63,614 nucleotides of DNA from Providencia sp. GTDB taxonomy: Bacteria > Pseudomonadota > Gammaproteobacteria > Enterobacterales > Enterobacteriaceae. The position numbers and the translations under genes were made by a program. The notes beneath the pieces were generated by a model, which made no database searches, was not told where the DNA came from, and was given only the letters and a program-made list of their open reading frames with translations. The DNA lies in the NCBI RefSeq assembly GCF_003533305.1, contig NZ_DOEH01000024.1:1-63614 (forward strand), in the 5' to 3' direction. Below, in pieces: positions 8,139 through 17,698 of this stretch; within the stretch, counting starts at the first letter, position 1, and each line of letters starts with the position of its first letter.

Positions 8139-9404
8139 ATGTACTCAACGATTGAAGAAGCAAACGCCGCAGTAATTGAACGTATTCGTGCCGCTCGTCC
8201 TTTCTGGCAAAGTGTTGAACCGGCAAAAGTCGTGGTTCCGGCCTTACAAAAAGGTAAAAAGCTGTTACATGCGGGGCCGCCTGTCACTTGGGATGAAATG
8301 AGTGGTCCAGTTCGAGGAGCTTGTATTGGGGCTTGTCTATTCGAGCAATGGGCTGATACAGAAGAACAAGCACTCAAGATGTTAAATAACGATGAGATTG
8401 AGTTTGTTCCTTGTCATAACGTGAAAGCCGTTGGGCCAATGGGGGGGATCACCTCTGCCAATATGCCAATGTTGGTTGTAAAGAATATGACTCATGGTAA
8501 CTATGCCTACTGCAATATGAATGAAGGTATAGGCAAGGTGATGCGATTTGGTGCATACGGCGAAGATGTGCAAACACGTTTACGTTGGATGCGTGATTCA
8601 TTAGCGCCAGTGTTGAAAAAAACATTGCAGACTTTGGACGATGGCATTGATTTAACCGCGATGATGGCTCAAGGCATCACCATGGGTGATGAGTTTCACC
8701 AACGCAATATCGCAACCTCTGCATTGCTGCTAAGACAGCTAGCGCCGATTATGAGTTCGCTAGATATCGACAAAGATGAGCTGCAAAGTGTGCTGCATTT
8801 TTTAAGTATTACAGATCAATTTTTTCTGAATTTAGCGATGGCTTACTGTAAATCAGCGATGGATGCAGGCGCAGAAATTAAACAAGGCACAATTGTGACT
8901 GTTTTAACGCGCAATGGTAAGAATTTTGGGGTCAAGATCAGTGGGATGGGTGATGAATGGTTTACGGCTCCTGTCAACACGCCAGAAGGATTGTTTTTCT
9001 CAGGCTATAGCCAAGCGGATGCGAATCCGGACATTGGTGACAGTGCAATTACCGAAGCATTCGGCATCGGAGGTGCTGCAATGGTTGCCGCGCCGGGTGT
9101 GACACGTTTTGTTGGCGCGAGTGGCGGCATGAGTGCTGCGCTGGATGTTTCCGATGAGATGGCTGAAATCTATTTAGAGCACAATATGATGTTGCAAATT
9201 CCAACTTGGGATTTCCAAGGCGCATGTATTGGTTTAGATGCGCGCCGCGTGGTTGAAACGGGTATTACACCACTGATTAATACGGGTATTGCACATAAAG
9301 ATGCAGGGGTTGGCCAAATTGGGGCTGGAACGGTGAGAGCGCCAATTGCCTGTTTTGAAAAAGCTATTATTGCACTGTCCAAAAAGCTGGGTATTACCGA
9401 ATAA
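8139..9404 (+). CDS. allG: Oxamate carbamoyltransferase subunit AllG (YlbE, DUF1116)
   Basis: The 421-residue protein is a DUF1116-family member close to E. coli YlbE. Shared stretches include EANAAVIERIRAARPFW at the N-terminus, HAGPP--W-EM-GP, FGAYGEDV-TR-RWMRD, MAQGITMGDEFHQRNIA and the C-terminal GAGTVRAPIACFEKA. An upstream in-frame TTG at 8133 is possible. The ATG at 8139 fits better because it aligns with the known N-terminus and has AAGGG 7 bases upstream. The gene starts 10 bases after allF stops, so translational coupling is likely. Confidence 0.9.
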   Translation: MYSTIEEANAAVIERIRAARPFWQSVEPAKVVVPALQKGKKLLHAGPPVTWDEMSGPVRGACIGACLFEQWADTEEQALKMLNNDEIEFVPCHNVKAVGPMGGITSANMPMLVVKNMTHGNYAYCNMNEGIGKVMRFGAYGEDVQTRLRWMRDSLAPVLKKTLQTLDDGIDLTAMMAQGITMGDEFHQRNIATSALLLRQLAPIMSSLDIDKDELQSVLHFLSITDQFFLNLAMAYCKSAMDAGAEIKQGTIVTVLTRNGKNFGVKISGMGDEWFTAPVNTPEGLFFSGYSQADANPDIGDSAITEAFGIGGAAMVAAPGVTRFVGASGGMSAALDVSDEMAEIYLEHNMMLQIPTWDFQGACIGLDARRVVETGITPLINTGIAHKDAGVGQIGAGTVRAPIACFEKAIIALSKKLGITE

Positions 9405-9438
9405 ATCATCAACTTATCACGCTGAAGGAGATTGAAAA

Positions 9439-10251
9439 ATGATAATGCAAGCGTTGTCAGTTAGCGAACATTTGCCAAAGGATACTGGGATATTGCGTGG
9501 CATTGGACGCTTTAATCACGCACTCAATTTTTTGACTCCTTCAGGTGATCTATTGACTTTACATCGTCACGGACGTGGTTTGAGTCCAATGGGGTGGATG
9601 GTATCCGAACGAGATTTTCAGGTGATATTTGAAGATGAAAGTGAATGTATTGAATATCAAAAAGATGTGATTATTGGGCGTAATTGGCAATTGCAAGCCC
9701 CTGAAAATCGGGTCTCATTGAAAATTTTGCCACAGAAGCTTTCGAGTTCGGTGATGGTGTCCTTATGGGATATTTTAAGGCAGTCCAAAGCAAAAAGTGG
9801 ACTGCATGGCATGTTATCTCAAGTCACTAATGGAACGGTTCCTAGAGAGCTTCAGGTGCTTAGTGCTAATTTTCAGCGTTGGCGTCGTGGAGATAGTATT
9901 AACTGGCAATCGGTTGTTGGTAAAGGGCCCGGATTAACGCCAAGTTACGACGATATTTTAATTGGGATGCTATTAGTCAGTTTTTTAGATGAGCGTACTG
10001 ATAGCCATAAATCACCGCCTTTTTTTCAAGATACACCTTCATTAGAGCTATTAACCACCCTGATTAGCGTGAATTATTTGCAGTTTGCTTCTCAGGGAAT
10101 ATTTTCTACACCATTGCAAACATTAGCAACCGCATTGACGCAGCCGATGAAATTGTCACAGGCGGTGCGTTTATTACTTCAAGTGGGGCACTTTTCTGGC
10201 GCGGATACCTTAATTGGTGTGTGGCTGGCTGGAATGGAAACCCATCATTAA
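9439..10251 (+). CDS. allH: Oxamate carbamoyltransferase subunit AllH (YlbF, DUF2877)
   Basis: The 270-residue protein is of the DUF2877 family. Clear landmarks are LTPSGDLLTLH near the N-terminus and the conserved GKGPGLTPSYDDILIGMLL stretch at about residue 160. It is the third gene of the all operon and follows allG by 34 bases. It lies 54 bases before the carbamate kinase gene. AAGGAG precedes the ATG at 9439; a second ATG two codons later is also possible. It was long annotated as unknown and has more recently been reported as the third oxamate carbamoyltransferase subunit. Confidence 0.85.
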   Translation: MIMQALSVSEHLPKDTGILRGIGRFNHALNFLTPSGDLLTLHRHGRGLSPMGWMVSERDFQVIFEDESECIEYQKDVIIGRNWQLQAPENRVSLKILPQKLSSSVMVSLWDILRQSKAKSGLHGMLSQVTNGTVPRELQVLSANFQRWRRGDSINWQSVVGKGPGLTPSYDDILIGMLLVSFLDERTDSHKSPPFFQDTPSLELLTTLISVNYLQFASQGIFSTPLQTLATALTQPMKLSQAVRLLLQVGHFSGADTLIGVWLAGMETHH

Positions 10252-10305
10252 TTCAATTTTTCAAAAATAACTCATTGATGACGTCATTAAAATATAAGGA
10301 TAAAC

Positions 10306-11208
10306 ATGGAAACGATAGTTGTTGCCTTAGGGGGGAATGCGTTATTAAAGCGCGGTGAAGTCCTTTCTGCTGACAATCAATATCATGCAATTGCTTCAAT
10401 TGCAGATGTATTAGGTAAATTGGCTCAAAAATATCGTGTTGTTATCGTGCATGGTAACGGCCCACAAGTCGGCTTATTAGCGTTACAAAATTTGGCCTAT
10501 CCAGAGGTGCCAGCCTATCCCCTTGATATTTTAGTGGCAGAAAGTCAGGGTATGATAGGGTATATGTTGACGCAAGAATTAGGCCGACATCACCCTCTAC
10601 AACCAATAACCACCATATTGACGCGAGTAAGTGTGGATGCGAATGATCCCGCTTATCAAAATCCAACTAAGTATATTGGCCCTGTTTATAATGAAACTGA
10701 AAAAGCAGATTTAGAGGCAAAATTAGGTTGGACTATCAAAGCCGACGGCCAATATTACCGTCGTGTTGTCCCGTCCCCTGAGCCAAAATCAATTCTTGAA
10801 ATTGATGCAATAAAATATCTATTAGATAAACATCATATTGTTATTTGTAATGGTGGTGGCGGTGTGCCGGTTATTCAACAAGGGAAAGGTTATCAAGGTA
10901 GTGAAGCCGTTATTGATAAAGATTTATCGTCAGCATTATTGGCAGAAGCAATTAATGCTGACCATTTAATTATTTTGACAGATGCTGATGCGGTGTATCG
11001 CCATTGGGGAACGCCAAAGCAGAGTGTAATTAGAACAGCAACGGTTGCCGATGTTGCACCTATGGCAATAGATGATGGCTCAATGGGACCGAAACTTATC
11101 GCAGTGAGCCGTTTTGTGAAGCGTTCAGGTAAACCTGCTTATATTGGTGCGCTTAATCAAATAGAAGCCATCCTTAGCGGTGAGATGGGGACAAAAATCA
11201 CACCATAA
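10306..11208 (+). CDS. allK: Carbamate kinase AllK (YbcF/ArcC type)
   Basis: Carbamate kinase moves phosphate from carbamoyl phosphate to ADP, giving ATP plus ammonia and CO2. The 300-residue protein shows VVALGGNALL at the N-terminus, VIVHGNGPQVGLL near 45, VICNGGGGVPVI near 180, AVIDKD near 205 and the C-terminal GSMGPK substrate loop near 265. Its place at the end of allFGHK fits ATP recovery from oxalurate rather than from arginine. It converges with allS: the two stop codons are 6 bases apart. Paralogous arcC genes are very similar, so the symbol rests on context. Confidence 0.9.
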   Translation: METIVVALGGNALLKRGEVLSADNQYHAIASIADVLGKLAQKYRVVIVHGNGPQVGLLALQNLAYPEVPAYPLDILVAESQGMIGYMLTQELGRHHPLQPITTILTRVSVDANDPAYQNPTKYIGPVYNETEKADLEAKLGWTIKADGQYYRRVVPSPEPKSILEIDAIKYLLDKHHIVICNGGGGVPVIQQGKGYQGSEAVIDKDLSSALLAEAINADHLIILTDADAVYRHWGTPKQSVIRTATVADVAPMAIDDGSMGPKLIAVSRFVKRSGKPAYIGALNQIEAILSGEMGTKITP

Positions 11209-11214
11209 TCATGA

Positions 11215-12141
11215 CTATTTTGTAGCTGGGTCAATGGCGCTCAATAAATTGTTAATGATTGGGTTCTGTAATTTGAATAGTTTAATCACTGTTTTTAATA
11301 CTTCACCTTTGTGGCTGCTATTCCATGCTAAAGAAAGTGGAGAAGGGCGCCTTGGTCTTTTTATTGATTTAGCCATTAATTGACCGCTTGTAATATAAGG
11401 TTCACATATTGATGCAGGCAAAAAACCAATGCCAGTTCCCTTTAGATGGCAAAGTACTTTGGTACTCATATCGGGGACTTTGATTTCTCGTTGGCCTGAT
11501 AACAGCCATGCTGTTCGTTTAGATAATATTTGTGAGGTGTCTTCAACATTAATTGTGGGATGACAACGGAGTTGTTCATCACTCAAAATGCCGTCGACAT
11601 CTGCTAAGGGGTGATGCTTGGCAACAGCAAAGATCCACTCGATTTTACCTAAAAACAAGGTGTTGACGCTACTATCAAGTGATTCAGAACCAGGGACACC
11701 AATAGCAATATCACTTTTATTGCTTAACAGTGAATCCCATACCCCCATGTAAACATGGCGAGTAATATTGATACGAGTAAATGGAAAGCGCTCAGTGAGA
11801 TATTGAATGAGGTCAGAAACGGCATCAGCTTGATAAAGTAAATTATTGATAGAAATTGTAATTTCTGGTTCGACACCTTCATTAATCAATTGTAATTGGC
11901 TTGGCATATTACTTAACCAGTGATGCCACTGGCGGCACTGTTCGAGCAGAAATTCACCTGCTGCGGTTAGGTTAACTGTTCGTGTGGTTCTCATAAACAG
12001 TTGTACGCCAACATGTTCTTCTAGCATTTTGATTCTATAGCTAATAGTAGCCGTACTTTTGTGGAGTTGTTTAGCTGCTTGAGAAAAACTTTGACACTGA
12101 GCAACGGTAATAAAGGTTGTCATGGTTTCTTGATCTAGCAT
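11215..12141 (-). CDS. allS: LysR-type activator AllS
   Basis: The 308-residue LysR-type regulator is the same length as E. coli AllS. Matching stretches include the N-terminal winged helix (TFI-VA---SFS-AA--L-K-TATISYRIK-LEE), YMGVWDSLL near 140 and PSPLSLAW near 270. AllS activates the allD operon when nitrogen is poor and allantoin is present under anaerobiosis. Here it lies between allK and allA and is divergent from allA. The 357-base gap to allA holds a strong AllR palindrome that could affect both directions. Confidence 0.88.
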   Translation of the reverse strand: MLDQETMTTFITVAQCQSFSQAAKQLHKSTATISYRIKMLEEHVGVQLFMRTTRTVNLTAAGEFLLEQCRQWHHWLSNMPSQLQLINEGVEPEITISINNLLYQADAVSDLIQYLTERFPFTRINITRHVYMGVWDSLLSNKSDIAIGVPGSESLDSSVNTLFLGKIEWIFAVAKHHPLADVDGILSDEQLRCHPTINVEDTSQILSKRTAWLLSGQREIKVPDMSTKVLCHLKGTGIGFLPASICEPYITSGQLMAKSIKRPRRPSPLSLAWNSSHKGEVLKTVIKLFKLQNPIINNLLSAIDPATK

Positions 12142-12498
12142 TTTTTATTCCTCGGGCACAGGAAAAATGAAGTTGTGCAGATCCGTCTTAGTTTGCACTG
12201 GAAAGAGAACATTTCTGATGATAATTGAAAGCGATAAGTATAAATCACACTCAATTGTTAGAAATTATTATCTTACTGAATATTAAGAGATTATATATCT
12301 TTCAAATTATAAAAATGTGATGCACACAGTTTATTGGAAAATTTTTCCAATAAACTGTGTTAAAATAAAAACAACCTGATACACTGGTTTTATTATATCG
12401 ATGATTATATTTGTTAATGATGGTGTGTTTATCCACTAATGTAACAGTGGCATGAATACAGTAGTGGCTCAAAATTTTTAGCGTGTTAGGAGAAAACA
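12142..12498. promoter_or_regulatory. Divergent allS / allA regulatory region
   Basis: This AT-rich stretch has no gene. It holds the 37-bp perfect palindrome at 12324-12360. Between that palindrome and the allA start lie about 138 bases, including an imperfect hairpin (CCACT...AGTGG at 12433-12450) of unknown meaning. AGGAG lies just ahead of the allA start codon. Confidence 0.5.
12324..12360. promoter_or_regulatory. Probable AllR operator upstream of allA (37-bp perfect palindrome)
   Basis: Two 18-base arms are perfectly self-complementary around a single central T. The inner 17 bases read TTGGAAAATTTTTCCAA and share TTGGAAAA/TTTTCCAA arms with a site before gcl. The outer arms ACACAGTTTA/TAAACTGTGT extend the symmetry. 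AllR is known to repress allA and gcl in E. coli through a palindromic site in each promoter. Assignment to AllR is inference from position and recurrence. Confidence 0.75.
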
Positions 12499-12984
12499 AT
12501 GAAACTTGTTCTATCTGATCTGACACCGGAAGCGTTTGCTCCTTATGGCGACGTCATCCAAGTTGAAGGGTCTGATTTTTTTCATATTAATGAGGGGTCA
12601 ACAGAGCGTTATCATGACCTTGGAAAAGTTGAAATCACGGATAGTAAGCCGGTATTGATGAGTATTAGTCGCTCAGATCCTTGTAATATACCGATGGATA
12701 TCACGTTGCTTGAGAAACATCCACTATCAACACAGGCTTTTATCCCAATGAATGGCGAACGCTTTGTCGTCATTGTGGCAGAACCCGGCGATGATATCCC
12801 TGCTAAAACATTACGTGCATTTATTACGAATGGAAAACAAGGAGTTAATTATCATCGTGATGTATGGCATCACCCCATTTTTGCCTTTAAGGAAAAAACT
12901 GATTTCTTAACTGTAGACCGAGGTGGCGCAGATAATTGTGTCATTAAGAATCTACCTGAACCTTGTCAAATCGTTTTTCCTTAA
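12499..12984 (+). CDS. allA: Ureidoglycolate lyase AllA
   Basis: AllA cleaves ureidoglycolate to glyoxylate and urea. The 161-residue protein matches E. coli AllA (about 160 residues): FAPYGDVI near 15, [12 protein letters not shown] near 35, [14 protein letters not shown] near 74, [10 protein letters not shown] near 90 and the cupin-like [16 protein letters not shown] near 115, which includes the active-site His residues. It lies upstream of allR, 74 bases apart on the same strand, and downstream of the 37-bp palindrome. This places it under AllR control, as in E. coli. Confidence 0.95.
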   Translation: MKLVLSDLTPEAFAPYGDVIQVEGSDFFHINEGSTERYHDLGKVEITDSKPVLMSISRSDPCNIPMDITLLEKHPLSTQAFIPMNGERFVVIVAEPGDDIPAKTLRAFITNGKQGVNYHRDVWHHPIFAFKEKTDFLTVDRGGADNCVIKNLPEPCQIVFP

Positions 12985-13058
12985 CTAATCTATTGGGCGA
13001 TAATGGCTAATTGATAATGCTAGTGCCCGCCGATAGTAAACATAAAAGGTAAAAATAA

Positions 13059-13865
13059 ATGACTGAACCACGTAAAAAAGGAAGACCACAAACAGATAAA
13101 AGTACACCAAAGGGTGCTCAAGCACTTGAGCGTGGGCTTGATATTCTTCAGTTTTTGGCTAACTCAGGTGGAAGTTCATCGGTTTCAGTACTCTCGGAGC
13201 AGTTGGGTCTACCATTATCAACGACGTTTCGTTTACTGAAAGTCCTTGAACAATCAGAGTTTATTTTTCAAGACCCTCAACTGGGTTGGTGGCACATTGG
13301 TCTACAATCATTCACTGTTGGCGCGACCTACATGAATGATCGCGATGTTGTTTCTGTGGCAGGTCCTTTTATGCGCAGATTGATGTTGTTATCGGGTGAA
13401 ACGGCAAATCTTGCTATTCGCAACAATTTAGATGCAGTTTTAATTAGGCAGTGTGAATGTCATGCGTTAGTTAGAATGTGCGCGCCACTTGGTAGCCGTT
13501 TGCCTCTACATGCTTCTGGTGCGGGTAAAGCACTTCTTTTCCCTTTAGATGAGGAAGAGATGTTAGAACTTGTTATTCGTTCAGGCTTACAAGAATTCAC
13601 ACCAAAAACGATAACCAGTATTAACATTTTAAAGAAAGCGCTTGAACATTACCAAAAACTTGGTTATGTCATTGATAATGAAGAACATGCATTAGGTCTT
13701 AATTGTTTGGCAGCGCCAATATTTGATCGTAATAATTCATTGATTGCAGCAGTTTCTATCTCGGGACCAAGCTCTCGAGTGACTGAAGAGCGTTTTACTG
13801 AATTGGGTGAGCTAGTGCGTGATGTTGCAGCCGATATCAGTGCTGCATTAGGTGAGCGCCAGTAA
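13059..13865 (+). CDS. allR: IclR-type repressor AllR
   Basis: AllR is the glyoxylate-responsive repressor of allantoin and glyoxylate genes. The 268-residue protein has an N-terminal IclR winged helix (about 20-85: [33 protein letters not shown]). The C-terminal effector domain follows (about 90-265: [42 protein letters not shown]). The length is close to E. coli AllR. It lies after allA and before a terminator (13941-13965) that separates it from gcl. It is probably autoregulated through the palindrome upstream of allA. Confidence 0.92.
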   Translation: MTEPRKKGRPQTDKSTPKGAQALERGLDILQFLANSGGSSSVSVLSEQLGLPLSTTFRLLKVLEQSEFIFQDPQLGWWHIGLQSFTVGATYMNDRDVVSVAGPFMRRLMLLSGETANLAIRNNLDAVLIRQCECHALVRMCAPLGSRLPLHASGAGKALLFPLDEEEMLELVIRSGLQEFTPKTITSINILKKALEHYQKLGYVIDNEEHALGLNCLAAPIFDRNNSLIAAVSISGPSSRVTEERFTELGELVRDVAADISAALGERQ

Positions 13866-13940
13866 AGTAATAAATTGGCACGAATAAGAATGATTGAATA
13901 GCGGGTGGCTAGCATCCGCTAATACAAATAGATAAATAAC

Positions 13941-13965
13941 CCGTTTTTTTTAAACGGTTTTTTTT
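13941..13965 (+). terminator. Terminator between allR and gcl
   Basis: CCGTTT (13941-13946) pairs with AAACGG (13952-13957) and is followed by eight T residues. It ends the allA-allR transcript about 45 bases before gcl, so gcl needs its own promoter. Confidence 0.7.
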
Positions 13966-13980
13966 AGACATAAAATCAAG

Positions 13981-13997
13981 TTGGAAAAATTTTCCAA
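13981..13997. promoter_or_regulatory. Probable AllR operator immediately upstream of gcl
   Basis: TTGGAAAAATTTTCCAA is a perfect 17-base palindrome around a central A. It ends only 3 bases before the AAGGAG ribosome binding site (14001-14006) and 14 bases before the ATG. A TAAAAT -10-like hexamer lies at 13971-13976, so transcription would start inside the operator. A bound repressor would block initiation directly. Confidence 0.75.
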
Positions 13998-14011
13998 TAA
14001 AAGGAGTTAGT

Positions 14012-15793
14012 ATGGCTAAGATGCGTGCAGTTGATGCAGCAATGTATGTACTGGAAAAAGAAGGCGTTACAACCGCTTTTGGCGTACCAGGTGCTGCAAT
14101 AAATCCTTTCTATAGTGCAATGCGCAAACATGGTGGTATTCAGCATTATTTAGCACGCCATGTTGAAGGGGCCTCTCATATGGCAGAAGGCTATACAAGA
14201 GCAAATCCGGGTAATATTGGGATGTGTTTAGGGACTTCGGGTCCCGCAGGCACTGATATGATCACGGCGCTTTACTCTGCATCAGCCGACTCAATTCCTA
14301 TTTTATGCATTACGGGTCAAGCACCAAGGGCACGGTTACATAAAGAAGATTTCCAAGCAGTAGATATTGCATCAATTGCAAAACCTGTCACTAAAATGGC
14401 GACCACTGTCCTTGAGCCTGCATTGGTGCCGCGTGTATTACAGCAAGCCTTTCATTTAATGCGTTCAGGACGTCCGGGACCGGTTCTGATTGATCTCCCA
14501 TTTGATGTTCAAGTGGCTGAAATTGAGTTTGATCCTGATACTTATGAGCCATTACCGAGCTATAAGCCTGCCGCAACGGTTGCTCAGGTAGATAAAGCAT
14601 TAGATATGCTATTCGCCGCTAAAAAACCATTAATTATCGCGGGTGGTGGGGTTATCAATGCGGATGCATCAGACAAACTGCAAGAATTAGCTGAGATTTG
14701 TAATGCGCCTGTTATTCCAACATTGATGGGATGGGGTTCAATTCCAGATGACCACGAGTTAATGGCTGGTATGGTTGGTTTGCAAACATCTCATCGTTAC
14801 GGTAATGCCACATTATTAGAATCAGACTTTCTGCTAGGTATTGGTAATCGCTGGGCAAACCGTCATACAGGTTCAACGGATAAATACGTTGGAAACCGTA
14901 AAACAGTCCATATTGATATTGAACCAACACAAATTGGTCGTATTTTCTGTCCTGATTTAGGGATAGTTTCTGATGCTAAATTAGCATTAGACTTATTAGT
15001 TGAACGCGCTAAAGCCCGTAAAAAAGCGGGAACATTGCCAGATTACAGCAAGTGGGTTGCGCAGTGCCAAGAGCGTAAGCGTACCTTATTACGTAAAACA
15101 CATTTTGATAATACACCAGTCAAACCACAGCGCGTTTATGAAGAGATGAATAAAGCATTTGGTCGTGATGTTTGTTATGTCACCACGATTGGTCTGTCAC
15201 AAATTGCTGCCGCACAAATGCTACATGTATTTAAGCCTCGCCATTGGATTAACTGTGGCCAAGCTGGCCCATTAGGCTGGACTTTACCTGCCGCTCTGGG
15301 GGTTTGTGTTGCAGATCCTAAACGTAAAGTAGTCGCTGTTTCTGGCGATTATGACTTCCAATTTATGATTGAAGAGCTTGCTGTCGGTGCCCAATTTAAA
15401 TTGCCATATATCCATGTGGTAGTGAATAACGCTTATTTAGGCTTAATTCGTCAATCACAACGCGGTTTTGATATGGATTATTGTGTTCAACTCGCGTTTG
15501 AGAATATTAACTGTGATGTTATCGGCGAGTATGGCGTTGACCACGTTAAAGTTGTTGAAGGTCTTGGTTGTAAAGCCATTCGCGTATTTAAACCCGAAGA
15601 TATTGCGCCAGCCTTTAAGCAAGCTGAAAAATTAATGAAAGAGTTCAGTGTTCCTGTTGTGGTTGAAATCATTCTTGAGCGTGTGACGAATATTTCAATG
15701 GGAACTGAATTGGATAACGTGACTGAATTTGAAGAAGTGGCAACTTCTGAAGCGGATGCACCAACGGCAACGGCATTCTATCAATATAAATAA
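14012..15793 (+). CDS. gcl: Glyoxylate carboligase (tartronate-semialdehyde synthase)
   Basis: Gcl joins two glyoxylates into tartronate semialdehyde and CO2 using thiamine diphosphate, FAD and Mg. The 593-residue protein has the three-domain thiamine-enzyme layout. Landmarks are [12 protein letters not shown] near 18, [18 protein letters not shown] near 45 and [11 protein letters not shown] near 72. The thiamine-diphosphate motif is in the C-terminal domain (about 445-480, [12 protein letters not shown] to [10 protein letters not shown]). The Gcl-type Val replaces the usual catalytic Glu near residue 51 (ARHVEG). It heads gcl-hyi-glxR, with hyi 12 bases downstream. Confidence 0.96.
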   Translation: MAKMRAVDAAMYVLEKEGVTTAFGVPGAAINPFYSAMRKHGGIQHYLARHVEGASHMAEGYTRANPGNIGMCLGTSGPAGTDMITALYSASADSIPILCITGQAPRARLHKEDFQAVDIASIAKPVTKMATTVLEPALVPRVLQQAFHLMRSGRPGPVLIDLPFDVQVAEIEFDPDTYEPLPSYKPAATVAQVDKALDMLFAAKKPLIIAGGGVINADASDKLQELAEICNAPVIPTLMGWGSIPDDHELMAGMVGLQTSHRYGNATLLESDFLLGIGNRWANRHTGSTDKYVGNRKTVHIDIEPTQIGRIFCPDLGIVSDAKLALDLLVERAKARKKAGTLPDYSKWVAQCQERKRTLLRKTHFDNTPVKPQRVYEEMNKAFGRDVCYVTTIGLSQIAAAQMLHVFKPRHWINCGQAGPLGWTLPAALGVCVADPKRKVVAVSGDYDFQFMIEELAVGAQFKLPYIHVVVNNAYLGLIRQSQRGFDMDYCVQLAFENINCDVIGEYGVDHVKVVEGLGCKAIRVFKPEDIAPAFKQAEKLMKEFSVPVVVEIILERVTNISMGTELDNVTEFEEVATSEADAPTATAFYQYK

Positions 15794-15805
15794 GGAAATA
15801 AGCTG

Positions 15806-16582
15806 ATGACAAAGTTTGCAGCTAATTTATCGATGTTATTTACTGAAGTTGATTTTATGCAGCGTTTTAAACTCGCCGCTAAGAATGGCTTTAGTGCTGT
15901 GGAATATATGTTTCCTTATGATTTTCCAGCGCAAGCGATTAAAAAAGAACTTGATGATAATAAGTTAACTCAAGTTCTCTTTAATCTTCCTGCTGGTGAT
16001 TGGGATGGTGGAGAGCGTGGAATTGCGTGCTTACCTCAAAGACAAGAAGAGTTTCAGCAAGGTGTTAAGCAGGCTATCGAATACGCAAAGGTATTAGGCT
16101 GTAAACAAATTAATTGTCTAGTTGGCCGTAAAGATCCTGCGCTTTCTGAAGCCGAAACGCTTATCACGTTAGTACAAAACTTACGTTTTGCGGCTGAATT
16201 ACTGTCTAAAGAAAATATTCGTTTACTTGTCGAAGCGGTGAATACTTTTGATATTCCGGGTTTCTATTTAAACCGTTCTTTTCAAGTGAAAGAATTAATT
16301 AAACGCGTTAATCATCCAAATATTTATTTTCAATATGATATTTACCACATGCAGCGTATGGAAGGTGAATTAACTGAAACAATAAAGCAGTTATTTAATC
16401 ATATCTCACATATCCAGTTAGCGGATAACCCAGGGCGTCATGAACCGGGAACCGGGGAAATAAATTATACCTATCTGTTTGAGCAACTTGAAGCTATGGG
16501 CTATCAAGGGTGGATTGGCTGTGAATATAAACCGGCCACAACCACAGAGCAGGGTTTGGATTGGTTAAAACAATATTCATAA
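15806..16582 (+). CDS. hyi: Hydroxypyruvate isomerase Hyi
   Basis: Hyi interconverts hydroxypyruvate and tartronate semialdehyde. The 258-residue TIM-barrel protein shows FAANLSMLFTEVDF at the N-terminus, AAKNGFSAVEYMFPYDF near 25, LLVEAVNTFDIPGFYL near 140, FQYDIYHMQRMEG near 177 and IQLADNPGRHEPGTGEINY near 205. The acidic and His metal ligands of the family lie in these segments. It has AAGGA before the ATG and sits between gcl and glxR with gaps of 12 and 13 bases. The three form a tight transcript. Confidence 0.95.
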   Translation: MTKFAANLSMLFTEVDFMQRFKLAAKNGFSAVEYMFPYDFPAQAIKKELDDNKLTQVLFNLPAGDWDGGERGIACLPQRQEEFQQGVKQAIEYAKVLGCKQINCLVGRKDPALSEAETLITLVQNLRFAAELLSKENIRLLVEAVNTFDIPGFYLNRSFQVKELIKRVNHPNIYFQYDIYHMQRMEGELTETIKQLFNHISHIQLADNPGRHEPGTGEINYTYLFEQLEAMGYQGWIGCEYKPATTTEQGLDWLKQYS

Positions 16583-16595
16583 TGAGGGGTAGATC

Positions 16596-17477
16596 ATGAA
16601 ATTAGGCTTTGTGGGTTTAGGTATTATGGGTGCGCCAATGGCGGCGAACTTGATTAAAGGTGGTCATGAGTTAGCGGTTAATACTCGAGGTACTCTTCCT
16701 ACTTCTTTATTAGAAAGCGGTGCTAAAGCCTATAATAACCCGAAAGAAGTGACAGAAAACTCAGATGTCATATTTATTATGGTGCCAGATACTCCGCAGG
16801 TTGCTGAGGTTCTATTTGGTGAGAATGGCTGTGGTTTTGCCAACTTAAAAGGCAAAATTATTGTAGATATGAGTTCTATTTCACCGATAGAAACCAAAGA
16901 GTATGCGAAAAAAATTAATGAACTTGGTGGCCAATATCTTGATGCACCGGTATCCGGTGGTGAAGTTGGCGCTCAACAGGGCACACTCAGCATCATGGTG
17001 GGGGGAGAAGAGGCTTCATTTTCCAAAGTGAAACCATTGTTTGAACTGATGGGTAAGAATATTAGTTTAGTGGGCGGTAATGGTGATGGACAAACATGCA
17101 AAGTTGCTAATCAAATTATCGTTGCACTAACCATTGAAGCGGTAGCAGAAGCACTTGTATTTGCTTCTAAAGCGGGTGCAGACCCAGCACGAGTACGTGA
17201 AGCGTTGATGGGGGGATTTGCTTCTTCAAGGATCTTAGAAGTTCATGGTGAACGCATGGTTAAGCGTACATTTGACCCAGGTTTTCGTATTTCGTTACAT
17301 CAAAAAGATTTAAATCTTGCTCTACAAGGCGCTAAGGCACTGTCAATGAGTTTGCCTAATACGGCGACTTGCCAAGAGCTTTTCAATCTATGTGCCGCAC
17401 ATGGTGGTGAAAACAATGATCATTCGGCATTAGTGAAAGCTATTGAAATTATGGCAAATCATAAGCTCAGTGATTAA
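16596..17477 (+). CDS. glxR: Tartronate semialdehyde reductase GlxR
   Basis: GlxR reduces tartronate semialdehyde to D-glycerate with NAD(P)H. The 293-residue beta-hydroxyacid dehydrogenase has the Rossmann motif GFVGLGIMGAPMAANL at residues 4-19 and MSSISPIETKEYA near 93. It also has the substrate-binding DAPVSGGEVGAQQGTLSIMVGG near 118 and the catalytic lysine stretch GNGDGQTCKVANQII near 160 (K at about 170). It is the last gene of gcl-hyi-glxR and is followed by a strong terminator. The product goes to the glycerate kinase encoded at 22761. Confidence 0.95.
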   Translation: MKLGFVGLGIMGAPMAANLIKGGHELAVNTRGTLPTSLLESGAKAYNNPKEVTENSDVIFIMVPDTPQVAEVLFGENGCGFANLKGKIIVDMSSISPIETKEYAKKINELGGQYLDAPVSGGEVGAQQGTLSIMVGGEEASFSKVKPLFELMGKNISLVGGNGDGQTCKVANQIIVALTIEAVAEALVFASKAGADPARVREALMGGFASSRILEVHGERMVKRTFDPGFRISLHQKDLNLALQGAKALSMSLPNTATCQELFNLCAAHGGENNDHSALVKAIEIMANHKLSD

Positions 17478-17555
17478 GTTACCGAAGTCGTAGTATGTTC
17501 TAAAAAAGTAATAAGTAGTTACAAGTAGTAAAACAGTTTAACTAGTCGTTTATTT

Positions 17556-17580
17556 GCCCCACGTATGTGGGGCTTTTTTT
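17556..17580 (+). terminator. Terminator after gcl-hyi-glxR
   Basis: GCCCCAC (17556-17562) pairs with GTGGGGC (17567-17573) across a GTAT loop and is followed by seven T residues. This is a canonical intrinsic terminator. Confidence 0.9.
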
Positions 17581-17632
17581 ATGGGTAATAATTAAATTTT
17601 TTATGTGAAAAAAATAAGTTAGAGACAAATTT

Positions 17633-17669
17633 TTTTTAAAAAAAACGGAGCCTATAAATTAAGGCTCCG
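17633..17669 (-). terminator. Terminator after ybbY (minus strand)
   Basis: On the minus strand CGGAGCC (17663-17669) pairs with GGCTCCG (17646-17652), and the hairpin is followed by a run of T (A-run at 17633-17645 on the plus strand). It faces the glxR terminator, so the two operons converge on separate hairpins. Confidence 0.85.
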
Positions 17670-17698
17670 CTTTTATATTAAATTAACTTAGTTAAGTT

